Assembly (NCBI GenBank): GCA_044238435.1
Contig: JBIIDH010000129.1
Span: 1-8,562 of the forward strand
Reading direction: 5' to 3'
DNA: 8,562 nucleotides
Origin: VFMC01 sp044238435
GTDB taxonomy: Bacteria; Actinomycetota; Acidimicrobiia; Acidimicrobiales; Ilumatobacteraceae
Shown piece after piece: positions 1-5,676 of the stretch; position 1 is the stretch's first letter; every line of letters starts with the position of its first letter. Made by a program: the position numbers and the translations under genes. A model generated the notes under the pieces. It worked only from the letters and a program-made list of their open reading frames with translations, was not told the origin of the DNA and ran no database searches.

Positions 1-136
1 CCGCATCCGCGACACCGACATGGCCGCCGAAATGGTCGAGTTCACCAAGAACCAGGTGCTCTCGCAGGCCGGCACCGCCATGTTGGCTCAGGCCAACCAG
101 ATCCCGCAGGGCATCCTCTCACTGCTCAGGGGCTGA
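1..136 (+). CDS. fliC: Flagellin, C-terminal end (partial, 5' end outside window)
   Basis: The open frame from base 2 to the TGA at 134-136 encodes the last 44 residues of a flagellin, the subunit polymerised outside the cell into the filament. The peptide starts RIRDTDMAAEMVEFTKNQ, continues with QAGTAMLAQANQ and ends IPQGILSLLRG. This is the conserved C-terminal D0 helix of bacterial flagellins, where 'IRDxDMAxE' and 'QAGxAMLAQAN' are typical and which packs in the filament core. The rest of the gene lies left of the window. A strong hairpin starts 17 bases after the stop, so this gene probably ends its own transcript. The cap gene fliD follows, as is common. The family call is secure; which flagellin paralogue this is cannot be told. 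Confidence 0.95.
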   Translation, partial: RIRDTDMAAEMVEFTKNQVLSQAGTAMLAQANQIPQGILSLLRG

Positions 137-153
137 TCGCCCACCGCATGACG

Positions 154-190
154 GACGAACGGGGCATGGCGCGGCCATGCCCCGTTCGTC
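154..190 (+). terminator. Perfect 17-bp hairpin after flagellin gene, probable terminator
   Basis: GACGAACGGGGCATGGC (154-170) is followed by the loop GCG (171-173) and then by its exact reverse complement (174-190). The hairpin begins 17 bases after the flagellin stop. No T-tract follows (the next bases are GCGTCTCGGG), so it is not a textbook intrinsic terminator. U-less hairpins at gene ends are common in high-GC actinobacteria, and the structure may also protect the 3' end of an abundant flagellin mRNA. No gene on the other strand is seen to use it. Confidence 0.75.
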
Positions 191-240
191 GCGTCTCGGG
201 CCAGCGTTGCGCAGCACCTGCTGGCGTGCTTGCGCCGAGT

Positions 241-250
241 CGGGACTGTC
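241..250 (+). promoter_or_regulatory. CGGGACTGTC element upstream of fliD
   Basis: This 10-mer has a GAC-T-GTC palindromic core. It differs at one position from CGGGACAGTC before flgB and at two from CCGGACAGTC before fliS. Its last base is followed by 47 bases before the fliD ATG. The octamer CCTGCTGG lies 27 bases upstream of the GAC core's preceding G (217-224), and the same octamer recurs at the same offset before fliS. A promoter or operator role is inferred only from this recurrence and spacing. Confidence 0.35.
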
Positions 251-284
251 GTCAAGGTCGAGAAATGTCGCGGTGTCGCGAGTG

Positions 285-294
285 AAGGAGGTGA
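285..294 (+). promoter_or_regulatory. Very strong ribosome binding site of fliD
   Basis: AAGGAGGTGA is a near-complete match to the 16S anti-Shine-Dalgarno sequence. Three bases separate it from the ATG at 298, which fixes the fliD start. It and the fliS-distal site before flgC (AAGGAGGA, 5251-5258) are the two strongest ribosome binding sites I see; most other starts rely on weak sites or translational coupling. Confidence 0.85.
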
Positions 295-297
295 GTC

Positions 298-2679
298 ATG
301 TCGTCAACCAGCTCGTCCTTTTCGAGTATCGGTGGGATCAACGTCACGACGATCGTCTCTGGGTTGATGGACGTCGAGCGGCTAGCGGGCGACAAGATGA
401 AGGCGCGCCAGGCCGATGTGAAGCTGAAGAGCGACGCCATGGGTCGGTTGCGCAACACCCTCGACTCGCTGCGCACGGCCGCCAGCGGCCTGGTGACCAA
501 GGGGGTCAATCGCCTCGCCTCGAGTGTGTCGAACTCGAGCGCCGTGTCGGCAGCCGTGGGTGCCACAGCAGTGCCGGGCACGACGAGCTTCACGGTCGAC
601 CAGCTCGCCGCATCGCACAGCCTGCGATCGTCGTCGGCAGTCACCTCGGCCTCGGCGCAGGTGACCTCCTCGGCCCGGCTGGCCGTGTCGAACACGGCGA
701 ACCGGCTCGGGGTGACCGCTGCATCGTTCGACGACGCGGTCACCGCCGGCAAGTACACGCTCGAGGTGACCCAGTCGTCGGTTGCGGCACGCCGGACAGG
801 CACCACCACCGCCGCCTCGACCGTCGTCACCGGGTCGAACAATTCGCTCCAGGTCTCCGTGAACGGCACGGCTCGGTCGGTCACGATCGCCGCTGGTACC
901 TACTCGCGCAGTCAACTCGCCGCCGCCGTGCAGACGGCGCTCGGGCCCGATGTCAGCGTGTCGGCCGACGCCGCGACCGGAGCGTTGTCGGTTGCAACGA
1001 CGCGCGAAGGTTCGTCGGCAAGCCTCCAGTTCACCGGCGGCTCGGCGCTCACCACACTCGGCTTGGCTGTCGATGCGGCGGCGGTCACCGGCACCGACGG
1101 CAAGTTCCGCATCGGCACCGACCCTGAAGTGACCGTCACCCAGACCGGGGCTGGTGTCTCCTACAGCGCCGCCGCGGGCGGCGGCAACATCACCATCAGC
1201 GCCTCTACCGGCCTGCGCATCGGCACCGCCACCGTCACGGCCGTCGACACCGGGGACAAGAGCCTCGCCGCAGTGGCGGCCGCGGTGAACGCAGCAGGCA
1301 CCGGTGTGTCGGCTGGCGCTGTGAAGCAGGCCGACGGCGCCTGGTTCCTGCAGTTGGGCTCGTCGACGTCGGGCACCGCCGGCACCATCACGGTGGGCGC
1401 GAACGGCCTCGACCTCGCCACCCTCACTGCTGCCCAGGACGCCAAGATCACCCTTGGCACCGGCGCGAATGCGCTCACGGTCACGTCGTCGTCGAACACG
1501 TTCGGTGACGTGATGCCGGGAACCTCGCTCACCGTGCAAGCGGTCACCACCACGCCCGTCACGGTCAGCGTGACTCGCGACGAGAACGCCACCGCTGATG
1601 CCGTTCAAGCATTGATCACGGCCGCCAATGCCGTGATCGCCGACGTGCAGATGCAGACCAAGTTCAATCCGACCACCAGGAAGGGATCGCCCCTCACCGG
1701 CAACACGGTCGTACGAGGTCTGGCAGAGAAGGTGCGGTCGTCGGTGAACGATGCGGTCGCCGGGGCGGCGTACTCGGGTGCGGGCGGGGTGGGCATCATC
1801 ACCGAACGCGACGGCACACTGAGCTTCGACCGCAACGTGTTCCTCAACGCGTTGCGCACCAACACCGCCGACGTCGAGCGAGCGTTCGGTAGGGGTGGCA
1901 CGAGTTCCGGTGTGGCCACGTTCGCCTCGGCCGCGGACGTGACGGTGCCTGGTGCATATACCGTCGCCGTTACGACCGCGCCGACCAGGGCGAAGGTGAC
2001 CGACCTGCTCGGAGGTGTGCCGAACACGGCGCGGGTGGTCGGTGTGCGGATGGGTTCCGTCGTCGCCACGGCCAACGTGTCGGCCGGTGCCACGCCTGAA
2101 GCGGTGGCATCGGCACTCTCGACGTCGTTGGCCGCCGCCGGGCTGAACCTCACCGCTGGTGTGTCGGGTAGCGCCGTCACCATCACCTCGGGTGTCTACG
2201 GCACTGCGGGCGACTTCGACGTGAACCTCGACGTTGGCGGCACCGGCAGCTGGTCGACCTCCACCGGCACCGACGCGCAGGGCACGATCGACGGCCAAGC
2301 AGCAGTCGGTGTGGGGCAGTCGCTGAGCCTCCCCTCGACCTCGTCGTCGAACGCCAAGGGTCTGAAGGTGAACATCGCCGAAGGTCAACTCGGCGCGGCT
2401 CTCTCGGTGAGCTACGCCCCGGGTATCGCGGCGCGGTTGGTGTCGACCATCAACGCGCTCACCGCGACCACTGGTGATTTCACCACCAGTCTGGCGAGCT
2501 ACGACAAGCAGTTCTCCGACTTCAACACGCAACTCGACAAGTTCGAGGAGAAGATGATCGCGAAAGAGGACGTCTTGCGCCGCCAATGGTCGCGAGTCCA
2601 GTCCTCGCTCGCGGGCCTCGAGAGTCAGAAGGCCTGGCTGAAGAACCAGACCGCAGCCATGAGCGGTTCGAACGGCTGA
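298..2679 (+). CDS. fliD: Flagellar filament cap protein FliD (hook-associated protein 2), enlarged
   Basis: FliD caps the growing filament outside the cell and helps fold exported flagellin. The N-terminus has the FliD pattern GGINVTTIVSGLMDVERL (residues 12-29) and then GTTSFTVDQLAASHSL (about 94-109). The core D1 part is at about 434-531, with LITAANAVI, the 'SPLTGN' segment, and DGTLSFD (505-511) leading to DVERAFG. The C-terminus (732-785) is a charged helical stretch, YDKQFSDFNTQLDKFEEK then LRRQWSRVQ and LESQKAWLKNQ, matching the family's coiled-coil end. At 793 residues it is longer than many homologues (often about 450-700). The extra length is Ser/Thr/Ala/Gly-rich beta modules at about 140-400 and 532-708. 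I see no cysteine. The start is fixed by the strong ribosome binding site. Upstream is flagellin and downstream, after 94 bp, fliS. Confidence 0.93.
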   Translation: MSSTSSSFSSIGGINVTTIVSGLMDVERLAGDKMKARQADVKLKSDAMGRLRNTLDSLRTAASGLVTKGVNRLASSVSNSSAVSAAVGATAVPGTTSFTVDQLAASHSLRSSSAVTSASAQVTSSARLAVSNTANRLGVTAASFDDAVTAGKYTLEVTQSSVAARRTGTTTAASTVVTGSNNSLQVSVNGTARSVTIAAGTYSRSQLAAAVQTALGPDVSVSADAATGALSVATTREGSSASLQFTGGSALTTLGLAVDAAAVTGTDGKFRIGTDPEVTVTQTGAGVSYSAAAGGGNITISASTGLRIGTATVTAVDTGDKSLAAVAAAVNAAGTGVSAGAVKQADGAWFLQLGSSTSGTAGTITVGANGLDLATLTAAQDAKITLGTGANALTVTSSSNTFGDVMPGTSLTVQAVTTTPVTVSVTRDENATADAVQALITAANAVIADVQMQTKFNPTTRKGSPLTGNTVVRGLAEKVRSSVNDAVAGAAYSGAGGVGIITERDGTLSFDRNVFLNALRTNTADVERAFGRGGTSSGVATFASAADVTVPGAYTVAVTTAPTRAKVTDLLGGVPNTARVVGVRMGSVVATANVSAGATPEAVASALSTSLAAAGLNLTAGVSGSAVTITSGVYGTAGDFDVNLDVGGTGSWSTSTGTDAQGTIDGQAAVGVGQSLSLPSTSSSNAKGLKVNIAEGQLGAALSVSYAPGIAARLVSTINALTATTGDFTTSLASYDKQFSDFNTQLDKFEEKMIAKEDVLRRQWSRVQSSLAGLESQKAWLKNQTAAMSGSNG

Positions 2680-2716
2680 GTGACGCGTCGAGCCTGCTGG
2701 TCAGGTTCGGCTCTCT

Positions 2717-2726
2717 CCGGACAGTC
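2717..2726 (+). promoter_or_regulatory. CCGGACAGTC element upstream of fliS
   Basis: Second copy of the GAC(A/T)GTC element, in the 94-bp gap between fliD and fliS. Exactly 47 bases separate it from the fliS ATG, the same as for fliD. CCTGCTGG at 2693-2700 lies at the same offset as the copy before fliD. No clear terminator or sigma-28 consensus was found in this gap. A regulatory role is inferred. Confidence 0.35.
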
Positions 2727-2773
2727 GCCGTCGAACTCGCAGTCGAAACGCCGAACAGCATCGAGGAAACCGC

Positions 2774-3217
2774 ATGAACACAGTCCAGTCAGCTCGGGAT
2801 CGCTTCGTCAGCGGAGCGTTGGCGACGGCGTCGGGCTCGAAGGTGATCGAGATGGCCTACGACCGACTCGACCGCGACCTGACGAACGCACTCGCGGCGA
2901 TCGAGGCCCGACAGGTGGAGCCGGCCCATGCGGCCCTCACCCATGCCCAGGACCTGGTGAACGAGCTGCTGCTGATGCTCGACACCACTGCGTGGGAGCA
3001 CGCTTCCTCGTTGGCATCGATCTACCGCTATGTCATCGAACTGCTCACCTTCGCCAACATGAAGAAGTCGCCGATCGAGGTGCAGCAAGCCCGCTTCCTG
3101 CTCGGCGAGTTGGGCACGGCCTTCGCCCAGGCTGCCGCCCAGGTGTCGGTGGTCCCTGCGGTCGCTTCGCCGTACGGCGCCCAGGCCACCGGTTCGCGTC
3201 TGTCGCTGCAGGCCTGA
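2774..3217 (+). CDS. fliS: Flagellin export chaperone FliS
   Basis: FliS is a small cytoplasmic helical protein that binds the C-terminus of newly made flagellin, keeping it soluble and delivering it to the export gate. The product has 147 residues, close to the family size of about 125-150. It is predicted almost wholly helical: KVIEMAYDRLDRDL (about 23-36), AHAALTHAQDLVNELLLMLD (about 51-70), then LASIYRYVIELLTFAN and VQQARFLLGELGTAFAQAA. The 'IYRYVIELLTFAN' segment corresponds to the family's conserved 'LYdYi.rrL..AN' helix. A GAGGA ribosome binding site lies a few bases before the ATG. The gene directly follows fliD, the usual arrangement, and opens a group of four tightly spaced genes. 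Confidence 0.9.
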   Translation: MNTVQSARDRFVSGALATASGSKVIEMAYDRLDRDLTNALAAIEARQVEPAHAALTHAQDLVNELLLMLDTTAWEHASSLASIYRYVIELLTFANMKKSPIEVQQARFLLGELGTAFAQAAAQVSVVPAVASPYGAQATGSRLSLQA

Positions 3218-3219
3218 GC

Positions 3220-3561
3220 ATGCTGATGACGCCGAGCCGATCGACCTCGGCCGAAGCGCTGTGGGAGCCGGTGCTGCGCGCCTACGCAGCGCTGCTCGAC
3301 GAGCATCGTGTGTTGTTGTTGACGGTCGGCGTGGAGGGTGCCGTCGACGAATCGGTGATGCTCGTCCCGCCGTTCGAGCCCCCAATGGACATGCCGCCGC
3401 TGCCCGCCGCGTTCGCCGGCTGGGTGGCAGCGCTCGAGCGCGACACGCAGGGCCTCATCGACCTGGCCACCGAGTTTCTCGAGAAGAACCGTCCGAGCGC
3501 GGGTCTGCGGCTGCCGCGCACGTCGAGCGAGACCCGTTCGGTCATCGACTGGAAGATGTGA
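3220..3561 (+). CDS. Small helical flagellar protein, FliT-like position, possible export chaperone
   Basis: A 113-residue acidic protein starts 2 bases after the fliS stop, so translation is probably coupled to it. An ATG two codons later (3226) is an alternative start. It appears to form two helices, about 10-35 (LWEPVLRAYAALLDEHRVLL) and 62-90 (AFAGWVAALERDTQGLIDLATEFLEK). A proline-rich linker joins them (VPPFEPPMDMPPLP, 49-62). The tail 91-113 looks disordered. There is no signal peptide, membrane segment or cysteine. FliT, the FliD chaperone and export regulator, is a short helical-bundle protein often encoded just after fliS, so position and build fit a FliT-type role. Sequence alone does not prove it: I recognise no diagnostic FliT motif. 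It is very likely a real gene because it fills the interval exactly. Confidence 0.75.
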   Translation: MLMTPSRSTSAEALWEPVLRAYAALLDEHRVLLLTVGVEGAVDESVMLVPPFEPPMDMPPLPAAFAGWVAALERDTQGLIDLATEFLEKNRPSAGLRLPRTSSETRSVIDWKM

Positions 3562-3568
3562 GTCGATC

Positions 3569-4177
3569 GTGACCGCCGCCGGCCTGACCTTCGATCTGTT
3601 GACCATCGTGTTGATGGGGGGCGTGATCGCGATGATCGTGAGCACCACCCTGATGGTGATCGACATGATGCCCGGCAGGCGCGGCGGTGTGCGGAACGCT
3701 GCATGGGAGCCGCGGGTCCGTCGCCTGTCGCCCGGCGCTGCCCGGCTGATCGCCCAGGCGCGTGAGCGCGCCGCGTTGGCGAGCGCCGATCCGAGCCTCA
3801 TCGCCAGCCAACTCGGTCTCGACGGCCTCGAGCCGGTCGTACCGGTACAGCACCTGTCGGTCGATCCGTACAGCGTCGACACCATCGTGCTGCCACCAGG
3901 CGCCGTCACGCTGGCCCCCCACCCCGTGCACGAGCCCCTCGCGCTGCCGGCCGGGCCCGTGATCGAGGTACCCCGTGCTCCTGGCCGACCGACGGCGATG
4001 CCCGCGGGTGGCCCGGTGATCGACGTGCCGATGGTGCCCACCCCCGGCGAGAAGCTGTCGTACTACGAGGCGTCGACGTTGGCGAGTCATCTCGCCTCGA
4101 ACGATCCCGACCGGATCGTCGACGTCATCCAGCAGTGGTTGCGCAGTGACGTGCGCGTGTACGAGGAGGATGTGTGA
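3569..4177 (+). CDS. Single-pass membrane protein with FliF-like C-terminal FliG-docking motif (unrecognised family)
   Basis: I do not recognise this 202-residue protein as a named family. One hydrophobic segment spans about residues 10-31 (LLTIVLMGGVIAMIVSTTLMVI). It is followed by arginines (R37, R38, R43), so by the positive-inside rule the bulk is cytoplasmic. A short helix (about 55-72) leads to a proline-rich linker (about 85-158) with two copies of GPVI(E/D)VP at 129-135 and 148-154. The last 40 residues are helical: LASHLASNDPDRIVDVIQQW (171-190), then LRSD. This resembles the end of FliF that binds FliG. In this window's FliF the Pro and Trp are also 10 apart (P522/W532 against P180/W190), with hydrophobics at matching positions. 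The GTG start is chosen because the next ATG (M16) would cut the membrane helix. It overlaps fliH by 4 bases, which suggests a role at the export or rotor face of the motor. Confidence 0.8.
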   Translation: MTAAGLTFDLLTIVLMGGVIAMIVSTTLMVIDMMPGRRGGVRNAAWEPRVRRLSPGAARLIAQARERAALASADPSLIASQLGLDGLEPVVPVQHLSVDPYSVDTIVLPPGAVTLAPHPVHEPLALPAGPVIEVPRAPGRPTAMPAGGPVIDVPMVPTPGEKLSYYEASTLASHLASNDPDRIVDVIQQWLRSDVRVYEEDV

Positions 4178-4776
4178 GCGTTCCACCGACACGAGTTGCC
4201 GTGCAACCGATGCGCTTCGAGCCGCCGCGCCTGTCGAGTTCGGGCACCGGCCGCATCAGCCGGGCGTCGGTGGGTGTCGGCGCCCTGAACGAGGCCCGAG
4301 AAGAGGGCCGACAGCAGGCCCTCGCCGAGATGGAGCACCTCGTCGAGCAGCACCGCCGGGCCAAGCTCGACGCCGAACAGGCGGGCCGCTCCTTGAACGC
4401 GGCGGCCATGCAGTTGCGCCTGTTCGACCAGGAGACGCTCGGCGACCTGCAGCAGCAGGTGGTGGCCCTCGCCCTGGCGGTGGCACGCGAGATCCTCGGA
4501 CGCGAGGCGCGCACGTTCGACGACGTGGTGCTCGGCTCGGTGATGAAGGCGATGAGCCTCACCCCCGACCGGGGTGCCGTGGTGCTGCACGTGAACCCGG
4601 CCGACCGGGCGAGTGTGCTCGAGTACCTGGCGTCAGCCGACCATCGCCAGGAGGTGGATGTGGTGGCCGATCAGGGTGTGGAACGGGGCGGCTGCATCGC
4701 CGCCAACGGACCGCTGCTCGTCGACGCGCAGATCGGCTCGGCTGTCGAGCGCATCGCCGCGGCCCTCGCCGAATGA
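4174..4776 (+). CDS. fliH: Flagellar export ATPase regulator FliH
   Basis: FliH is a cytoplasmic dimer that binds the export ATPase FliI and links it to the export gate and C-ring. The product has 200 residues. A short N-terminal part (PMRFEPPRL, about 12-20) is followed by a long charged helix (about 38-95, REEGRQQALAEMEHL onward). The FliH/YscL C-terminal domain contains VALALAVAREILGREA (97-112), VVLHVNPADRASVLEYL and DQGVERGGCIAANG with G172-G173-C174, then VDAQIGSAVERI. These match the family pattern 'vnP.D', 'v..GGC' and 'iDA.l'. AGGAGGA (4164-4170) precedes the GTG at 4174, which overlaps the previous stop. I see no tryptophan anywhere, although enterobacterial FliH uses N-terminal Trp residues to contact FliN. 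Placement before flgB, not after fliG, is unusual. Confidence 0.87.
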   Translation: MSVPPTRVAVQPMRFEPPRLSSSGTGRISRASVGVGALNEAREEGRQQALAEMEHLVEQHRRAKLDAEQAGRSLNAAAMQLRLFDQETLGDLQQQVVALALAVAREILGREARTFDDVVLGSVMKAMSLTPDRGAVVLHVNPADRASVLEYLASADHRQEVDVVADQGVERGGCIAANGPLLVDAQIGSAVERIAAALAE

Positions 4777-4806
4777 CGGTGGAGATGCTTGCGTCGTCGA
4801 CGTATC

Positions 4807-4816
4807 CGGGACAGTC
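4807..4816 (+). promoter_or_regulatory. CGGGACAGTC element upstream of flgB
   Basis: Third copy of the GAC(A/T)GTC element, in the 93-bp gap between fliH and flgB. 53 bases separate it from the flgB ATG. It differs by one base from each of the other two copies. The gap holds no other coding sequence I can support. It would fit a promoter or operator for the flgB-flgC-fliE-fliF-fliG unit. The role is inferred. Confidence 0.35.
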
Positions 4817-4869
4817 ACGCTCATGGACGTCGCTTTCGCTTCCTGCTGCACCGCTGCGGTGATCGCTCG

Positions 4870-5223
4870 ATGAGCATCGGTGCCATCTCCGACAGCGTCA
4901 CGGCAGCGCTCCATTCGGCCCTCAACGGCCTCGACGCCCGGCAGCGGGTGATCGCCTCGAACATCGCCAACGTCGAGACACCCGGCTACCAGGCGCGTGA
5001 AGTGAGCTTCGAAGCCAGCCTGCGGGCTGCCATCGCCGGGGGCGATCCGTCCGAGACGTCGATCTCGGTGAACCAGTCGGTTGCGCCCACCCGTTCGAAC
5101 GGCAACAACGTCAACATCGACTTCGAACTGCTGGCCGAGCGCGAGAACGTGCTGCGCCAGAAACTGGTCGTCCAGGCGGTCAACGCCAAGTACGCGCTCC
5201 TGCGCACGGCACTCGGCCAGTGA
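4870..5223 (+). CDS. flgB: Flagellar proximal rod protein FlgB
   Basis: FlgB forms part of the proximal rod that joins the MS ring and export gate to the distal rod; it is exported by the flagellar type III machinery. The product has 117 residues, normal for the family. The N-terminal helix ends in the rod/hook signature ASNIANVETPGYQAREVSFE (29-48). The C-terminus (about 75-117) has VNIDFELLAERENVLRQK and NAKYALLRTAL, matching the FlgB end that usually reads '...L..kf..LrtAi'. The ATG at 4870 is preferred because family similarity starts there. A TTG at 4789 would add 27 arginine-rich residues. The ribosome binding site is weak (GGTGAT, 4858-4863). The gene follows a 93-bp gap and opens the basal-body unit. 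Confidence 0.92.
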   Translation: MSIGAISDSVTAALHSALNGLDARQRVIASNIANVETPGYQAREVSFEASLRAAIAGGDPSETSISVNQSVAPTRSNGNNVNIDFELLAERENVLRQKLVVQAVNAKYALLRTALGQ

Positions 5224-5241
5224 CCGTCTCCCGTCTCCCGT
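5224..5241 (+). repeat. Short tandem repeat CCGTCTC between flgB and flgC
   Basis: Two full copies of CCGTCTC (5224-5230, 5231-5237) and a partial third (CCGT, 5238-5241) start immediately after the flgB stop, inside the 40-bp flgB-flgC gap. The pyrimidine-rich run ends 9 bases before the flgC ribosome binding site AAGGAGGA, with which it could pair in the mRNA. It may equally be chance. Confidence 0.5.
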
Positions 5242-5263
5242 ACCGAATCGAAGGAGGACTTCG

Positions 5264-5671
5264 ATGAGTCAGATGTTCGGCATCTTCGGTGTCGCCACCT
5301 CCGGCATGGGCGCCTACAAGTCGTGGCTCAACGCCGTGGCCGACAACATCGCCAACATGAACAACGTCTCGCGTACCAGCGAGCCCGCGTTCCAGGAGCG
5401 GTTCATTTCGGTGCAGCCCAAGCCCAGCACCGACGACATCGGCGAAGGCGTCGATGTTGCTGGCGTGATGTTCGGAAGCGCGGACGGTCAGGTGGTGTGG
5501 GATCCCGAGCATCCCTACGCAGATGCCAACGGCATGGTGCGGCACACGTCGATCGACCTGACGGAGCAGATGGTGTACATGCAACTCGCCCAGCGTGGGT
5601 ATCAGGCCAACGTTCGATCGTTCGAGAGCGCCAAAGAGGCGTACGAGTCGATCCTGTCGATCGGGAAGTGA
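5264..5671 (+). CDS. flgC: Flagellar proximal rod protein FlgC
   Basis: FlgC is a second proximal rod protein, exported and assembled with FlgB and FlgF. The product has 135 residues, the usual size. The N-terminus MSQMFGIFGVATSGMGAYKS, then WLNAVADNIANMNN (21-34), is the rod-protein helix with the 'NIAN' signature. The C-terminus MVYMQLAQRGYQANVRSFES (103-122), followed by EAYESILSIGK, matches the family's 'A.RaYeANv...n.aK......L.iG' end. AAGGAGGA (5251-5258) sits 5 bases before the ATG at 5264, a much better site than that of flgB. It lies 40 bp after flgB and 5 bp before fliE, as part of the canonical flgB-flgC-fliE-fliF-fliG order. Confidence 0.94.
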   Translation: MSQMFGIFGVATSGMGAYKSWLNAVADNIANMNNVSRTSEPAFQERFISVQPKPSTDDIGEGVDVAGVMFGSADGQVVWDPEHPYADANGMVRHTSIDLTEQMVYMQLAQRGYQANVRSFESAKEAYESILSIGK

Positions 5672-5676
5672 TCCTC

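Noticed and set aside
191..284. Sigma-28 (FliA) type promoter before fliD, and likewise before fliS and flgB
   Set aside because: I looked for TAAA and GCCGATAA-like boxes at suitable spacing and saw none convincing in any of the three gaps.
177..1127. + strand open frame overlapping the terminator and the start of fliD
   Set aside because: It begins inside the hairpin and is Arg-rich and out of frame with fliD; it is a by-product of high GC.
2470..2490. ACTGGTG...CACCAGT inverted repeat inside fliD
   Set aside because: A 7-bp stem within conserved coding sequence; explained by codon use and not by regulation.
382..2586. Long open frame on the minus strand opposite fliD
   Set aside because: Its product would be dominated by Arg, Gly and His with no recognisable domain, as expected for the antisense of GC-rich codons. 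The + strand frame is clearly FliD.
2680..3219. Upstream extension of the 113-residue protein's frame through fliS
   Set aside because: The frame is open but would overlap all of fliS, with low-complexity Arg/Gly/Pro composition. The ATG at 3220, 2 bases after fliS, is the sensible start.
4850..4860. ACCGCTGCGGT inverted repeat next to the flgB ribosome binding site
   Set aside because: Only one base separates the arms, so it cannot form a normal hairpin; probably chance in GC-rich DNA.
4789..4869. Longer FlgB starting at an upstream TTG
   Set aside because: The extra 27 residues are Arg/His-rich and unlike any FlgB N-terminus. Family similarity starts at the ATG at 4870.
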